Positions 1-12,246 of a stretch of DNA of 64,000 nt are shown here, piece after piece. Numbering within the stretch: the stretch's first letter is position 1; each line of letters starts with the position of its first letter. Both the position numbers and the translations under genes were made by a program. Source of the DNA: Acestrorhynchus altus (taxonomy: Eukaryota > Chordata > Actinopteri > Characiformes > Acestrorhynchidae); the NCBI GenBank assembly GCA_034509495.1, contig JAVGWO010000026.1, positions 6,557,990 to 6,621,989 on the forward strand, read 5' to 3'. Below the pieces are notes generated by a model. That model was not told the DNA's origin, did not search any database, and worked only from the letters and a program-made list of their open reading frames with translations.

Positions 1-1268
1 TAAATTAGAATAGATTAAATTAGGTTAATAGTATTTGATAGTAAAAGACAAAATAAATTGTTGCTTACTTTGAGTAATGAGTATTTTAAAAAACTTTTTC
101 CCATTATTAAAGTCTTATATATCGATTCCAGTGGTTAGTTTTATCCACACCTGTACACGTTTCAAGCATTTGCACTCTCATGACAAATATGATAAGGTTT
201 AATCTGATGCTAAATGCAAACATGTAACACTTGAATAATTAGTAATATTTAACCGGGCTTAATACATTTTTTTTGTGAAGAAACACTGAATACTTAACAA
301 TTAGCACCAAGAACACAATAAAGTGTAAGAAGACTTAAGGTATAGCATTGTAACTACATCAAACACAAAAATAACCATGAATCCACGAGACAAGGAGACT
401 GCAATAGTATGAATTTATGGGTGCAATTTTAAACACTATCATACTGACTGTGTGTTTATGTGTGCAGTAGGACTTGGTAGGACAGTTTGGTTAGGCTAAG
501 ATAATTGTATCCCTTTCTTAATAAAAATGTTACAGGGGGATTCTAAGAGTAGGGTAGGGGTGTAATCTGGGATGGTTGTTCTATGCTGTTTTTTATACCA
601 AAGCTTGGAATGTACAATTTGATGGCAATTTGCCTGTTTATGGGTTCATGGTTGTCCTTTCATTTTTAAATGGAGAGTGAAGTCATTATGTGCTGTGAAA
701 TGAAAGAAACTCACAGAAACTTACAGAAACTTTATGAGTTATTTGATGTAGCCAGAGAAAGCTGCTTGAGTCTATTTTCACATATTCACTGTTTTATAAT
801 TATGGAAAAGATTACTACAGTTAACAAAGTAACTGAGTATGTTTGATTAAATATATCAATAATCAATACTAATCACAGAACATTTCAGATCATAACTTTG
901 AAAAGACATTTGAATTCAATGTTTTTACAAGCCCAACCTTTGTAGCAAAAATGTATTTTAGGATTTAAACATAATAAGAGATGATTTCAATTTACTGATG
1001 AATCATTGAGCACATTTAGGTAGATTTCCCTGATATTATGGATATTATGCACAGCGATCTTATATTGGGTTCATGCTGCATAATTTACATAACAGGACAA
1101 AACACTACTCCATATTGTTTTTGGGGATTGCAACAGGACTGTCCAAACTGCAAAAATAGCCTGAATCAAACCTGGTGAGATTATGCCAGTAACCATGTGT
1201 TTTGGGATTCAGTGTCCATTCAATATGTCTATTTCAAAAGCTGACAAAAATTGAATTGAACTAAAAAC
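1..1268. other. AT-rich flank with no recognised gene
   Basis: No open frame with recognisable homology, no splice-framed exon and no strong repeat is seen on either strand. The sequence is AT-rich and ends at the stop codon of the TRIM pseudogene's B30.2 exon, so it is probably the 3' flank of that copy. Confidence 0.5.
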
Positions 1269-3592
1269 TCATTCACTCTTACACACAGGTGAGATGACCA
1301 ATGGAGCTGAATTTGTACCTCCATCATTACAAAAGGGGCTAAAGAATGGATAGAGCTTCTCTGTGAAAGATTGACCAGTGAAAGAGTAGATATGAGTCCA
1401 CATCATAAAAGGACACCAGGTCCTCCTCATAATCCATAAACACCCCCACCTTCTGGGGCTTCTTTTTCAGACAGAGGGGGACTGGAGGACCTGCACAAGC
1501 CTCATACTTATTCCCATTCCTCAGTCGCACAGTCCAGAATCCATTCTGTGGGGTCAGCGTAATCTTTTCTTTCCTGTAAATGGACTCTCTTGCAACTCCT
1601 AAATCCCACCCAGTCTTCCTCCTGACCTGCACCTCATAGTAAAATTTCCCTGAGGAGAACCCCTCCTTTCCCAGAACACACAATAATCAAATCTCTTTGA
1701 GTTGTTAGGAAGATCCTGTTCTGTGTCTACATGTGTCACTTGTTTTCCATCATCAGACAGGATGAGTTTGGGAAAAGCTGTATCAGGATCCAGAATCACA
1801 TCCACTGGGAAACACAGAGTGTGAAATTAGTTATGAGACATTAGTTATTATCTCATTAGATATTAGATAATAAGTTGCCCTCCAAAATATTTGGGACAAG
1901 ACTTTTTTACTTGTCAAACCAATCAAACTACACAGACCAATCACACAGTACACATTCAACACTATTTCAAGACTACATTCATTCCAATTTCACATTTTTA
2001 CACAGTCCTCCTCACTTCAAAGAACCACCAGTCTCACAGGTGTTTGATTACTCAAGTATGTTCTGTTGCATCATTAGTGAAGGCATAATATAACTAAGAA
2101 TGCTGTTAAGCTTTCAAACACCTATGGGTACTGTAGTCGGGATTACTCAACATAAGCTGCACCAATGAAATTCAAAGAAGCGTCTATGAGGCTGAAAAAC
2201 AAGAATGAAACCATTAGATCAATCAGGCATAGGGTCTAATCAGACCATTAGACTTCATCACTGTTGCTGGAAGAAGAATATTCCCCATGGCAAAGAAAGA
2301 TCAGAAACAGACTTCAGGAAGTGGGTGTGTATTTGTCATAGATTACTGAAGTTGAGACAGAGTGTTCCTCACAGGCTCTATATTGATGTCAGTCCAATTC
2401 TTAGTGAGCTGGGGGTAAATAGGTGCGTAAATCTACAGGACAGAGGAGAGATTCTCATCACGGACAATGATGTGTGATGTGGTGCACTGACATTGAGCAG
2501 GTAGAGGATTACTGACCTGTAGGAGGTGGAGGTGGTCCTCAGTGTTTGAGAGCTGCTCCAGCTCAGTGTTTCTCCTCTTTAACTCAGTGATTTCCTGCTC
2601 CAGCTCTTTAATGAAGTCTTCAGCCTGCCTCTCTGCGGCTTTCTGCTTCTCCTCCATCACTTCAAGCAGCTCAATCTGGCTTCTCTCAATGGAGCGAATC
2701 AGAGCAGTGAAGATTTTAACACTGTCTGAAATCTCCTTCTCTGTGTTTCTCTGATGGAAGAATAATTTTCACTTTAATCACAGTGAAAATAAGATTGTCA
2801 ATTACAGCTGCAGAATGAGGAGTTACTCTGTATATCCAGTGTTTTACTCACTTTTCTGAGCTCTACTGAGTGTTTGATCTCATTGGTCTTCTTCAGTCTG
2901 TCTTGGATCATCTGCTGCACCTCTGTCTGTATCTCTCCCTGCTGTGTCTGTGAGTTTTTATGTTTGTATAAATAACATTTTATTACACACTGTTGAATGC
3001 CAGACTTTGAGTTTATTATATGATAAATAGTGATAGCTTATTCATTAAAGGTGTAAAAGTGTAAACATGTCTCTCACCTTTATCACTTCAATCTCCTCCT
3101 CTATAGGAACAGTGACGTGTTTCTTGTGCTCTCCTTCAGTGCACAACTGACACACACACATCTGATCATGCCTACAGAACAGCTCCAGGGGTCTCTCGTG
3201 TTTCTGACACACAAATGCCTCCATGTCCTTCACTGGATCAATTAGGTTATGAGTCTTCAGTTTTCCCACTGTGTGTAGCTCTAGATGACTCTTACAAAAC
3301 GTTGCTCCACAATTCAAACAGGATTTGAAGGCCTTCAGCTTCAAAGCTGAAAAATCTCTGGTGTATCTGGAACAGTTTTCGTCTTGACGTGATCTGCAAC
3401 CTCTCTCAGGGTTGAATTAACCTTCAGTTCAGGTCTCTCTGTAAATTTCTCTTTACATAATGGACAGTGACAATGTGGAGTGTTGTTCCAGTACTGTGTG
3501 AGGCAGGTTTTACAGAAGTTGTGTCCACACACAGTAGAAACTGGATCAGTGAACACATTCAGACAGAGAGAACACTGGAACTGATCTTCAGA
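1269..3592 (-). pseudogene. btr-like TRIM pseudogene (RING, B-box, coiled coil, B30.2)
   Basis: All parts of a bloodthirsty-related TRIM E3 ligase are present in order on the minus strand. The RING/B-box exon is 3078-3592 (RING CSLC, CGHNFC and CPLC pairs). A 96-nt exon lies at 2852-2947, the 234-nt coiled-coil exon at 2517-2750, a linker exon at about 2290-2432, and the B30.2 exon at 1269-1804. Against the intact copy at 6690-8846 I see four lesions. About 13 bp are missing between RING and first B-box near 3345, which shifts the frame. A TAA stop falls in the linker at 2343-2345. About 4 bp are missing near 1685 and about 8 bp near 1395 in B30.2, which splits that domain over frames. The coiled-coil exons and their splice sites are undamaged, so decay is probably recent. 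No in-frame Met precedes the RING before a stop. A normal TRIM product cannot be made from this copy. Confidence 0.85.
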
Positions 3593-4817
3593 CTGCGGGA
3601 GTCACGTGTTAGAAATATAAGAGCAAGAAACATCAAAATGATGACGACTTGAATTTGACACAAGGAAATACCAATTGTGGTGGATATGGAATGCAGAACA
3701 CCAATAGGTAGATAACAGAACACAGAACATTATACAATAAGCACAGAAGTAGGATGTTTCAGATCATTAGACAGTATGATTTGAGTGATAAAGCGAGAAG
3801 TATGTTATTTTCTGTTTGAGCTGATTCCACTTGTTCACATATTTACCAAAAACAACAGCACATTAGAGTTATTTAATGCTGATACAGTGGGAAATAATGT
3901 AAACACCAACTTTTATTTATTGGATTAAGTAGAGAATACTGGACAATGTATTTCAATATATTTTCCTTTGGAGGAGATGTGTAACTTACACTGTTCTGGA
4001 TGAGCCACACTCTTTCTTTCTAATCTTTATTACTTAGGCAGCTGAGAATATTAAAGCTTTAACTAAACCACATTCAGAGAAATGTAAGTAATACTGCTCA
4101 GTCAGCTAACACAGATAGTGACTGATAAACCAATGTGGCTCATTACAAAGAAATTTGATGTTCAGTTTGGTCAGACACATCAAAAATGAATCTGTGGAGA
4201 ATTAGAGGAGCATGATTTGATGACAGCTCTCTTTGAAAAAGACATTTAGTTGTGTGCTTTCCAGACATGTTTGGTATCTGATATATACTTTTTAGCTTAC
4301 AACTGGAAATGCAAGATGAATCTTACTGGCAAGCACTGGACTTTGGCTAATCCCATCTCCATAAAAACATAACAAAATCTTTATTTTGTACAAGAATCTG
4401 TTGAAAAGATGTAGCAACAATAAACATTTGATATTTGCTAAAACTGTAACAATATAAGAATTTTACTGTGCCACATAATTGTTTATCTCGTCTCAGACAT
4501 TCACTGAACATTCTCACAGATCTCAGATCAAAAACTCTATCATTATCAGTTTCTCAGCTCCGGCTTTTAACACTTACTTTACAAGTGTTAGAATTAATGT
4601 TGTCCATTCAGTTCACCATGTTAAATAACACACTGATAAGCCTGCAGAAGTATGAATCATTGACCATTCACACACATTTTCACATACCTGTACGTCTCTC
4701 TTTATGCTTTTCTTGACGTGTCTGAGACGTCTGTGATTAACCTGTCAGTTACAGAATATTCAGCAGGTAAAATCAGGTCTTACAGTAAAGTGCAACTTCT
4801 GTATTCAGAGTTCCCAG
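3593..4817. other. Upstream flank of TRIM pseudogene, no exon recognised
   Basis: About 1.2 kb of AT-rich DNA between the RING exon of the pseudogene and its ISRE-like element. It would hold the first exon and first intron of the ancestral gene, but no coding exon is recognisable. Confidence 0.4.
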
Positions 4818-4840
4818 ATTCATACACTTTCACTTTCTCT
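4818..4840 (-). promoter_or_regulatory. ISRE-like element upstream of TRIM pseudogene
   Basis: The minus strand reads GAAAGTGAAAGT at 4826-4837, which fits the GAAANNGAAA core bound by IRF and ISGF3 factors. The element and its flank, about 23 bases in all, recur at 11516-11538 upstream of the intact TRIM copy. Retention in both paralogues supports a promoter element rather than chance. Confidence 0.6.
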
Positions 4841-5069
4841 CAAGGTTTAGTCACTTCCCTGCTGTGTTATTAGAAGTTGAATGTTTAGATCCAGTTTATG
4901 AAAGGTGATTTACAGTATTTATTTTACAAAATAATTCAATATAGGCATAACATTACAAAAATATTCAAACCTTATGAAACAAACCATAAAATAATTGACA
5001 TTTTATCTGCACAAGCCTTCATAAAGTGTCTCATCTCTCTCTTCATGGGGTTGATGCAGACCCAAAAGT

Positions 5070-5385
5070 GCACAAAATATCCAAATGTTTGTGGAAATTC
5101 TAACGAATGCTTTCAGCTACTTTAAGCAGCACCCATTGCTGACACAGATGTGCACACAGCTTGTCTAGTCTCTGTAGAGAAGTACTGCCAATAGAATAGA
5201 ACTGTTGGAAGAAGATAAACATGAACTTATTGGCACCATGCTTAATGCCAGATGGGGGACAGAGGGGTATAAAGCCACCCTGCATTGAGCTGTGGAGAAG
5301 TGGAACTGTGTTCTCTGGAACAAAGACGCTCCATTCAGTACTTCCAGGACAGGTTGGGGTGATTTTCATTCAGCATCCTGACCAA
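5070..5385. repeat. Dispersed nonautonomous DNA-element family, copy 1
   Basis: Shares long stretches with 35770-36128, 42607-43050, 51160-51378 and 57828-57975, including the blocks around 'agagaagtactgccaata', 'ggcaccatg' and 'gctccatccagtact'. Better-preserved copies keep ends resembling 'cactatatggacaaaagt', which suggests a MITE of a cut-and-paste transposon. No transposase is encoded. Confidence 0.65.
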
Positions 5386-5839
5386 TTGTAAACTTTGTGT
5401 CAACTATGAAATGTATACTAATAATAACATTAATACAGGTATAAAAAGCCATTCTCGCTGGTCGTATTGCCAAAATGGCATATCCCAAATATAATTTATC
5501 TTACTTATTTACAGTATGTTGTTAAATAAAGACACAAAATGGGAGACTCTTCATACTGTATGCACTGACAAAAACACACTAACTAGGACCAGACGTGACT
5601 TTCAGTGAACATAAAATGTTAAATAAACATGTTCATTGTTTCTGTCAAGCTTTTTTTGTACATATTGTGCATCAGCTTAATGATTTAACCATATAATGAA
5701 TTCCTAACAACAAACAACGTATTTAAATGCCGGTGTATTTATTATAGAATATGTTCTCAGTATATTACTGCTGTCATGCTTTGCCATAATTTTCAGATGA
5801 AAAGAATGTATTTGTTTTAATGGACAACTCATTAACAGA

Positions 5840-6615
5840 TCTACAGATTAACATGATCAGTGTGGCAGAATTTGTACCCGAACTATGGATAAAGATTCTC
5901 AGTGAAAGATGGACCAGTGAAAGATTGGATCTCATACCTGGCCTCATACCTGGCCTCCACATCATAAAAGGAGACCAGACCCTCCTCATAATCCACAAAC
6001 ACCCCCACCTACTGTATTCACTGTCAGAAAGAGGGGAACTGAGGGGTCAGTAAGAGCCTTATATTTATTCCCATTCCTCAGCCACACAGCCAACAATCCC
6101 TCTTGTGGGTTCAGTGCAATCTTCCCCTTCCTGTTAATGGACTCTCTGGCCACTCCAAAATCCCACTTTGTCCTCTCTCTGACCTGCACCTGCACCTACT
6201 ATGCAGTCATAGTAAAAAGAGAATCCATCCTTTCCCAGAACACATACTGATTTATCAAATCTCTTCTGTCAGGAAGATCCAAATCTCACTTCCTTTCCAT
6301 CATCAGATAGAAGAAGTTTGGAATAAGCTGTTTCAGGATTCAGAGTCACGTCCACAAAGAGTTACACATGAGAATGGAGACACATATGAATTCATCATCC
6401 AGTGGATCAGACTGAGTTATCAATGTCTAGAATATATTTTACAACAATTTATGAGTAATTCATTTTCGTATAGTTCATTGATTAGATGTGACGTGGGGTC
6501 ATGAACATCTGATCCAAAAATATTCAGGAATTTTAATGTAGCGTGAGACAAAACATCATTTTAACAAGTACAATATAAAGTTTCCTGTAGGAGGTGGAGG
6601 TGGTCCTCAGTGTCT
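5840..6615 (-). pseudogene. Collapsed third TRIM copy (B30.2 plus coiled-coil end)
   Basis: A B30.2 exon homologous to those at 1269-1804 and 6690-7237 runs from about 6355 down to 5845, but is broken over several frames. The clearest block is 5986-6195, with a WDFGVARESINRKGK stretch and a WLRNGNKYKAL stretch. Near 6210 the reading is disturbed by a short insertion beside a duplicated CACCTG. Upstream, about 6580-6612 matches the last roughly 30 bases of the 234-nt coiled-coil exon of both neighbours, then homology stops. RING, B-box and linker exons are absent. This is what remains of a tandem duplicate after a large internal deletion; it cannot encode a TRIM protein. Confidence 0.75.
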
Positions 6616-6689
6616 CTCTGAGATCCATCCTGCCCTGAATCATTGGGCGCAAGGCAGGAATACATCAATCCATCACAGGAGCTGAAAAG

Positions 6690-8846
6690 TCATTCAGTCT
6701 TATACACAGGTAAGATGATCATTGGAGATGAATTTCTTCCTCCACAGTTAAGATAAGGGCAGAAGTATGGATAGAGTTTGTCTGTGAAAGACTGGCCAGT
6801 GAAAGAGTAGATGTGAGTCCTGGACTCCACATCATAAAAGGACACCAGACCCTCCTCATAATCCACAAATACCCCCACCTTCTGGGGATTCTCTTTTATG
6901 GAGAGGAGGACTGGGGGGCTAACAAGAGCTCTAATGTCTTTTTCATTCCTCAGCCACACAGTCCAGAATCCATTCTGTGGGTTCAATGTAATCTGACCCT
7001 TTCTTTTACTGGACCCTCTGACCACTCCTAAATCCCAGTCAGTCTTGCCACTGACCTGCACCTCATAGTAAAATCTCCCTGAGGAGAACCCCTCCTTTCC
7101 TAGAACACAGGGACTTTTGTTAAATCTCTCTGGGTTGTCAGGAAGATTCTGTTTCATGTTTCCATTTACCACTTGTTTTCCATCAGCAGACAGGAAGAGA
7201 CATGGATAAGCCGTGTCAGGATCCAGAGTCACGTCCACTGGGAAACATATAAAGTGTGTTCAACTGAAGGTTTGCAATAGTGTGACAAATTTAAATCAAA
7301 AAGTGACCGTACAAATTGTACCTGCATAGTGCTTAATCCGTAGCAGTTCTGTAGAAGCAATTTACAAACACAAAAATTAAGATCACATCTTAGTTATGCT
7401 TTTAATCTCATTGTGGACTCATATTGCTTATGTCAAAACATATTTTATTATTATAGCTTATCAATTATGAAGGTTCTCACCTGTTTCACTTAACTTCTCA
7501 CCCATAATGTTATGGAGTTTGTCATTAAGACTCTTCTGAAGCTGAGACAGTGCATTCCTCACAGTCTCTACACTCAGATATGGGTCAATGCAGATGTCAG
7601 TCCAGTTGCTGGTGTTTGGAGGGCTGCAGAGGGTTGGGTAAATCTAAAGTCCAGCAAGAGATAGGAGAGATCATCAGCATGGACAGTGTTGTTGTTTGAT
7701 GTGCTGCATTGTCATTGAGCAGGTAGAGGATTACTGACCTGTAGGAGGTGGAGGTGGTCCTCAGTGTTTGAGAGCTGCTCCAGCTCAGTGTTTCTCCTCT
7801 TTAGCTCAGTGATTTCCTGCTCCAGCTCTTTAATGAAGTCTTCAGCCTGCCTCTCTGCGGCTTTCTGCTTCTCCTCCATCACTTCAAGCAGCTCACCCTG
7901 GCTTCTCTCAATGGAGCGAATCAGAGCAGTGAAGATTTTAACACTGTCTGAAATCTCCTTCTCTGTGTTTCTCTGATGGAAGGATAATTTTCACTTTAAT
8001 CATAGTTCAGTAGATTAATGTAAAATAGAGCGGCAGAATGAGGAGCTACTCTGTATATCTAGTGTTTTACCCACTTTTCTGAGCTCTACTGAGTGTCTAA
8101 TATTGTTGATATTCTTCAGTCTGTTCTGGATCATTTGCTGCACCTCTGCGTGAACCTTCCCCAGCTGTGTCTATGAGCAGAGAGGAAAACAAATCTTGTT
8201 TTTATACTTCAAAAGTGAAAACGTTCCCTTTGACATCTAATTGATGTCCATCTTAATTGATTTATATAATTGATGTTTATGATAAAGATTTTTAATGTCA
8301 GTGTCTTACTTTTTTCTGTTCACTCTCCTCCTCTATAGGAACGGTGTTGTGATTCTTGTGTTCTCCTTCAGTGCAAAAATCACACACATATGTCTTGTCA
8401 TCCCTACAGAACAGCTCCAGGGGTCTATCATGCTTCTGGCAGATGTAGCCCTCCAGGTTCTTCACTGGGTTGATTAGCTTGTGAGTCTTGAGTTTACCAA
8501 CTGTGTGTAGTTCTAGATGTAACCTACAAAATGTTGCTTCACAATTAAGGCAAGACTTGAAGGCCTTCAGCTTCACTCCAGTGCAAGCATTACAAAGAAT
8601 CTCAGGCTTATCAAGACTGATTTGCTTCTTGAAATGACCCACCACCTCTCTCAGAGTTGTGTTGACCTTGAGTTCAGGTCTCTTGGTAAATTCTTCTTTA
8701 CATAATGGACAATTAGAGCGTGGTGTGTTGTCCCAGTACTGTGTGAGGCAGTTTTTACAGAAGTTGTGTCCACATGGAGTAGAAACTGGATCAGTGAACT
8801 CTTCCAGGCAGATGGGACACTGGAAATGCTCTTCAAACTGGATCAT
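6690..8846 (-). CDS. btr-like TRIM E3 ubiquitin ligase (intact)
   Basis: Five exons on the minus strand join with matching phases: 8846-8310, 8170-8075 (96 nt), 7972-7739 (234 nt), 7643-7481 and 7237-6690, giving 525 residues. Domains in order: RING (CPIC, CGHNFC, CPLC; about residues 10-50), first B-box, second B-box (CQKHDRPLELFC to HKNHNTVP; about 130-170), coiled coil (about 180-290), linker, then B30.2/SPRY from about residue 344, with LDPDTAYP, YYEVQV, WDLGVV and VFVDYEEGLVSFYDV. This is the arrangement of fish bloodthirsty-related TRIMs. In such proteins the RING recruits an E2, the coiled coil dimerises and B30.2 recognises the target. Antiviral or innate-immune function is inferred from family and from an ISRE-like site at 11516-11538. 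The start is uncertain: Met 8846 is the only near in-frame Met, but a homologous acceptor at 8838 suggests an upstream first exon. Confidence 0.85.
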
Positions 8847-9420
8847 GCTGGAGACACACTCATCTGAGTTAAACCAACCAAGAAGGAAAAACATGCATTT
8901 AATTCTTAATATGAACATAAAGGCAAGTTTGAATGCACTTTATACAGTGTCTGAAGAGTGTCTAAAGAGTGTATAAAGAGCCTTTGAAAGGTCTAAAGAA
9001 CCTTAACTCAGTTTATTGGGTCATTTATCGATGGAGGAAAATGATACAATATTACATACCCTTGAATGCCAAAAGTATGTGCCAGTCAGGTGTGAGTGTT
9101 TAGTATGCACAGTATGTAGTTAAATGCACAAACAGATATATTTCCTTTCCATGAGATGTTATAGTTACCCTCATTTCGTTCCTCCACACTCTTTCCTCTG
9201 CACTTTTTTGGTTGTGGTGATGAAGATTCTGCCATTTTTTCCTCCTCTTCCACTCTTTTCAGAAATAAATAATTGTAAGGTTTTTAAGTTTTTAACTTTA
9301 ACTGTAATTGCATTATACACATCTAACAAAATACCTGTCTGCTGAGTTATACTATAAACCAATCAACCTCCTTGGTTCAACACTCACCATCAATATTTTA
9401 AGCTCTATGTAATATACAGA
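8847..9420. other. TRIM 5' flank or intron, no coding exon recognised
   Basis: Low-complexity AT-rich sequence containing short repeats of 'tgtctaaagagtgt' near 8950-8975. If transcription begins near the ISRE-like site at 11.5 kb, this lies in the first intron of the TRIM gene. Confidence 0.35.
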
Positions 9421-9424
9421 AGCA

Positions 9425-9780
9425 CATTGTAGGTCTATAAATACAGACTGTAGTCCATCTATACCTCTGCATACATCACCACCACAGAGCATGTATTATT
9501 TGGGTGGCAGGTCATTCTCAGCACTATAGTAACACTGAAAAGGTGGTGTGTTGTGCTGGTAGGAGTGACACAGACACAGCAGTGCTGCTGGAATTTTTTG
9601 AGACTACAATACTGAAAATAGTACACCAACCAGACATATCCAGATAAATGCTTCCTGTGGGCAGTGTCCTGTGTCCAAGGTTCTGTGACCATAGAAGGAC
9701 TACGACCAACACAAACTGTGGATGAGCTTCTGTCTCTGACTTTACATTAAATAGGTGGAACAAATTCATAGGAGTGTCTA
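9425..9780. repeat. Dispersed teleost repeat ('cagcagtgctgctgg' family)
   Basis: Shares blocks such as 'accacagagcatgtattat', 'gacacagcagtgctgctgg' and the surrounding order with 52385-52625 (opposite orientation) and 63190-63450. No coding capacity is seen. Probably a nonautonomous transposon or SINE-like element. Confidence 0.55.
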
Positions 9781-11290
9781 ATAGGAGTGTACAGTGACAT
9801 ACACTGTTTCTAGACTGGTTTGCACAGAGCTCCTTGCTTTAAAGTACCAGAGTTTCATTTTCTATTTGAGTTTCATGCCAGCATGAACATGTTTAATAAT
9901 GTAGATGTAACATTTAAGGTGGAATTAATAGTGACTCCTTCACTATTTAAGGTGGAACAGAAAAATCAAATAGTCAGCTGGCAAACAGATAAACACTAAT
10001 TCTATAACAGCTGCAGAATGTAAAAGAATGTAATGTTTTATGTTCTGTCCACATGTACATGCTCAACCTACATGCAGAATCTGACTGAACAATGAGAGAG
10101 GGCGAGGCTAATGATGTCCCTGACACATTTATTGGGTTATAGAGGAACAAGAGAAGGGAGAGACTGTTTGTGCTCTTTTTTGCTTACATAGTGTTCAAAT
10201 TTCAGAATAAAAGTCCTGAGAAGAATAATACCGATACATGCATAAATAATAAAAAATAATAATGGCCATTCAGGTTGTTTTTTATTTGATTTGGACCACT
10301 GTCAAGTATTTTCAAGAACATATTATAATAAATATTCTTGTTGATATAATCATTACAAATAATTGAACAAAAGTCTTGCATTTTCACTTCGATAACACCC
10401 TGGATGATCAATTTCCAACCGGATTTCTAAAATATAAAATGTTTTTTAGTCCTCATCTAAATAAATAAATAAATATTTTTTTGTAGTGCTAGTAAATGTT
10501 TGAGCAAATGTGGTCAAATTCATACAATTATTTAAATTCTCTTTTTTTTTTATCTTAAATGAAGAAACATTTTAGTGGGTAGGATCTCCTGAAAATAATG
10601 ATATCTAGCATGAGTGAGTCCTATAAACTAAATTACTTTGTAATCTTTTGGAGAATAGAAGTTTGTGAAGCTATGAAAACATCACAGAAAATTGTCTTAG
10701 AATGTACTGGGTATACTGGTGTATTTTGGGGGGTTTAAACAAGTACTGAGCAGTATTACACTATTAGTATATTCAGCGTTAACTGCTTGTGGAGAGTTAG
10801 TCACAGCCTCGCTCTCCACCTACTATTAATTAACACTCCAAACTTCACACCAAAACAATCACAGGTTGACCAGATTGTTCCTGTCTTTTTTCTGCTTCTT
10901 TTGTCCTGAGGTGGATAATCCAGATTCAAAGCCACAGAGTTCCAGGTTTTTGTTCTGGCTGCCTGGATTCTCCACCTCACATTCTGGTGGACCAGTCCAT
11001 GTACCATCAGTCTTCTGCACATGCTGTAGAAAATGATTGGAGTCTACTCTGATGGACTTACACTGATCATACTCATAGACCTTGAGTCAGAAACTGTAAA
11101 CAGCCATAATAGTTTCCGTATCCCTGCTCTGTCTATATGAGGAAACCACCACTGCACTAACAACCTGCAGAACACACAGATCAGCTCTACTCTTTCAGTT
11201 ATGATTTTAGTCAGCTTGAAACTTCATTGTTGTAGCCTTGTCTGAATCCATTAACTCGGCTCAGCACTCCTTGTTAAACCATGCTCTTAA
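9781..11290. other. Gene-free interval
   Basis: No homologous open frame on either strand. Short 'ttaaggtgg' motifs at about 9915 and 9950 recur near 21430-21505 and may be ends of another small element. Short frames here lack splice context and homology. Confidence 0.35.
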
Positions 11291-11294
11291 TTTC

Positions 11295-11345
11295 TATGAG
11301 GGAAGCCTCCCAAAGGGATCAATAAACTTCCTTCCTTCCTTCTGT
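11295..11345 (+). repeat. LINE-like 3' tail
   Basis: The sequence 'gggatcaataaa' followed by a TTCC short tandem repeat is typical of 3' ends of fish non-LTR retrotransposons, which end in a microsatellite tail. The body upstream is not recognisable. Confidence 0.35.
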
Positions 11346-11515
11346 CATATACTGATAAAATTGCAGAACTGATTCCTTCACTACAGCACATACCTTTATT
11401 TCTTTTTCCGTCTGTGTCAGAGTTGTCTGTGTTTCATTTTCTTCTCACATGAATACTGAAGCTCCAAAATGTCAGCTAAACTTGGCTATGGTGCTTAATC
11501 AGAGTCATCTTCCTG

Positions 11516-11538
11516 ATTCATACACTTTCACTTTCTCT
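11516..11538 (-). promoter_or_regulatory. ISRE-like element upstream of intact TRIM gene
   Basis: The minus strand reads GAAAGTGAAAGT at 11524-11535, inside a block of about 23 bases nearly identical to 4818-4840. It lies 2.7 kb upstream of the first recognised coding exon. That distance fits a noncoding or short first exon followed by an intron. This is the motif expected of an interferon-induced promoter. Confidence 0.6.
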
Positions 11539-11539
11539 T

Positions 11540-12246
11540 CTGAAGGTGATAGAAGTGATGTCACAGAAGAACCAATTTTGGTTTCATACCATGTTTATAA
11601 ATAAAACAAGTAAATATATACATTATAATGCACACTAGTAATGGACACCTGCTTGTTCATTGTGTTTTAATCTTGTTTTATTTGCAGTAACTCTCTCTAA
11701 TGTCCAGGGAAGAATCGGTATTGGATTTTGGAGAATTGCTGTGAGGGGTGTATGATGGGGACAGGACTCATTTAAATGGACACAGTGGTGTAAGACAACT
11801 GTATGGCAAGACTAGAAGAAACACACGCCAATTATCACATAATGTGACATTAACTAACACACTGGTAATTGTCAAAAATACAGTGTAAAATAATGTGGCA
11901 TACCTTGGTAACCAGGCAAAAAAAATCTAATTTACTAGTAACAAAAAATTAAAAACACTGTAAATGCCACAACTCTGTCTTAGTTTAAAAGTCTGTGGTC
12001 ATGAAGTGCAGAACAGACTTACCAAAGACTGTTGACTGGTTAAAAACACAGCAGGTTATATGCTCAGTATATGTTGCTCAGTAAATTAATTTGCTATTTG
12101 AGATAAAGTGAACAGAATCACATTTCTTACGTTGTCTTTTACTTACTCACAGCTCAACTGTATGAAAATGAAGAATACAAAACACTGTTTACTAAGTCCC
12201 AGCTGCAAATAATTTTCTCTATCAGCTGGTAGTATCTGCTCCAGCA
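11540..12246. other. Interval between TRIM cluster and coiled-coil gene
   Basis: AT-rich, no exon recognised. Contains the 3' flank of the minus-strand coiled-coil gene and the upstream flank of the minus-strand TRIM gene. Confidence 0.35.

Noticed and set aside
2542..2754. Plus-strand frames opposite the TRIM coiled-coil exons (also 7764-7976)
   Set aside because: They are antisense shadows of the 234-nt coiled-coil exon, seen in both copies for that reason alone.
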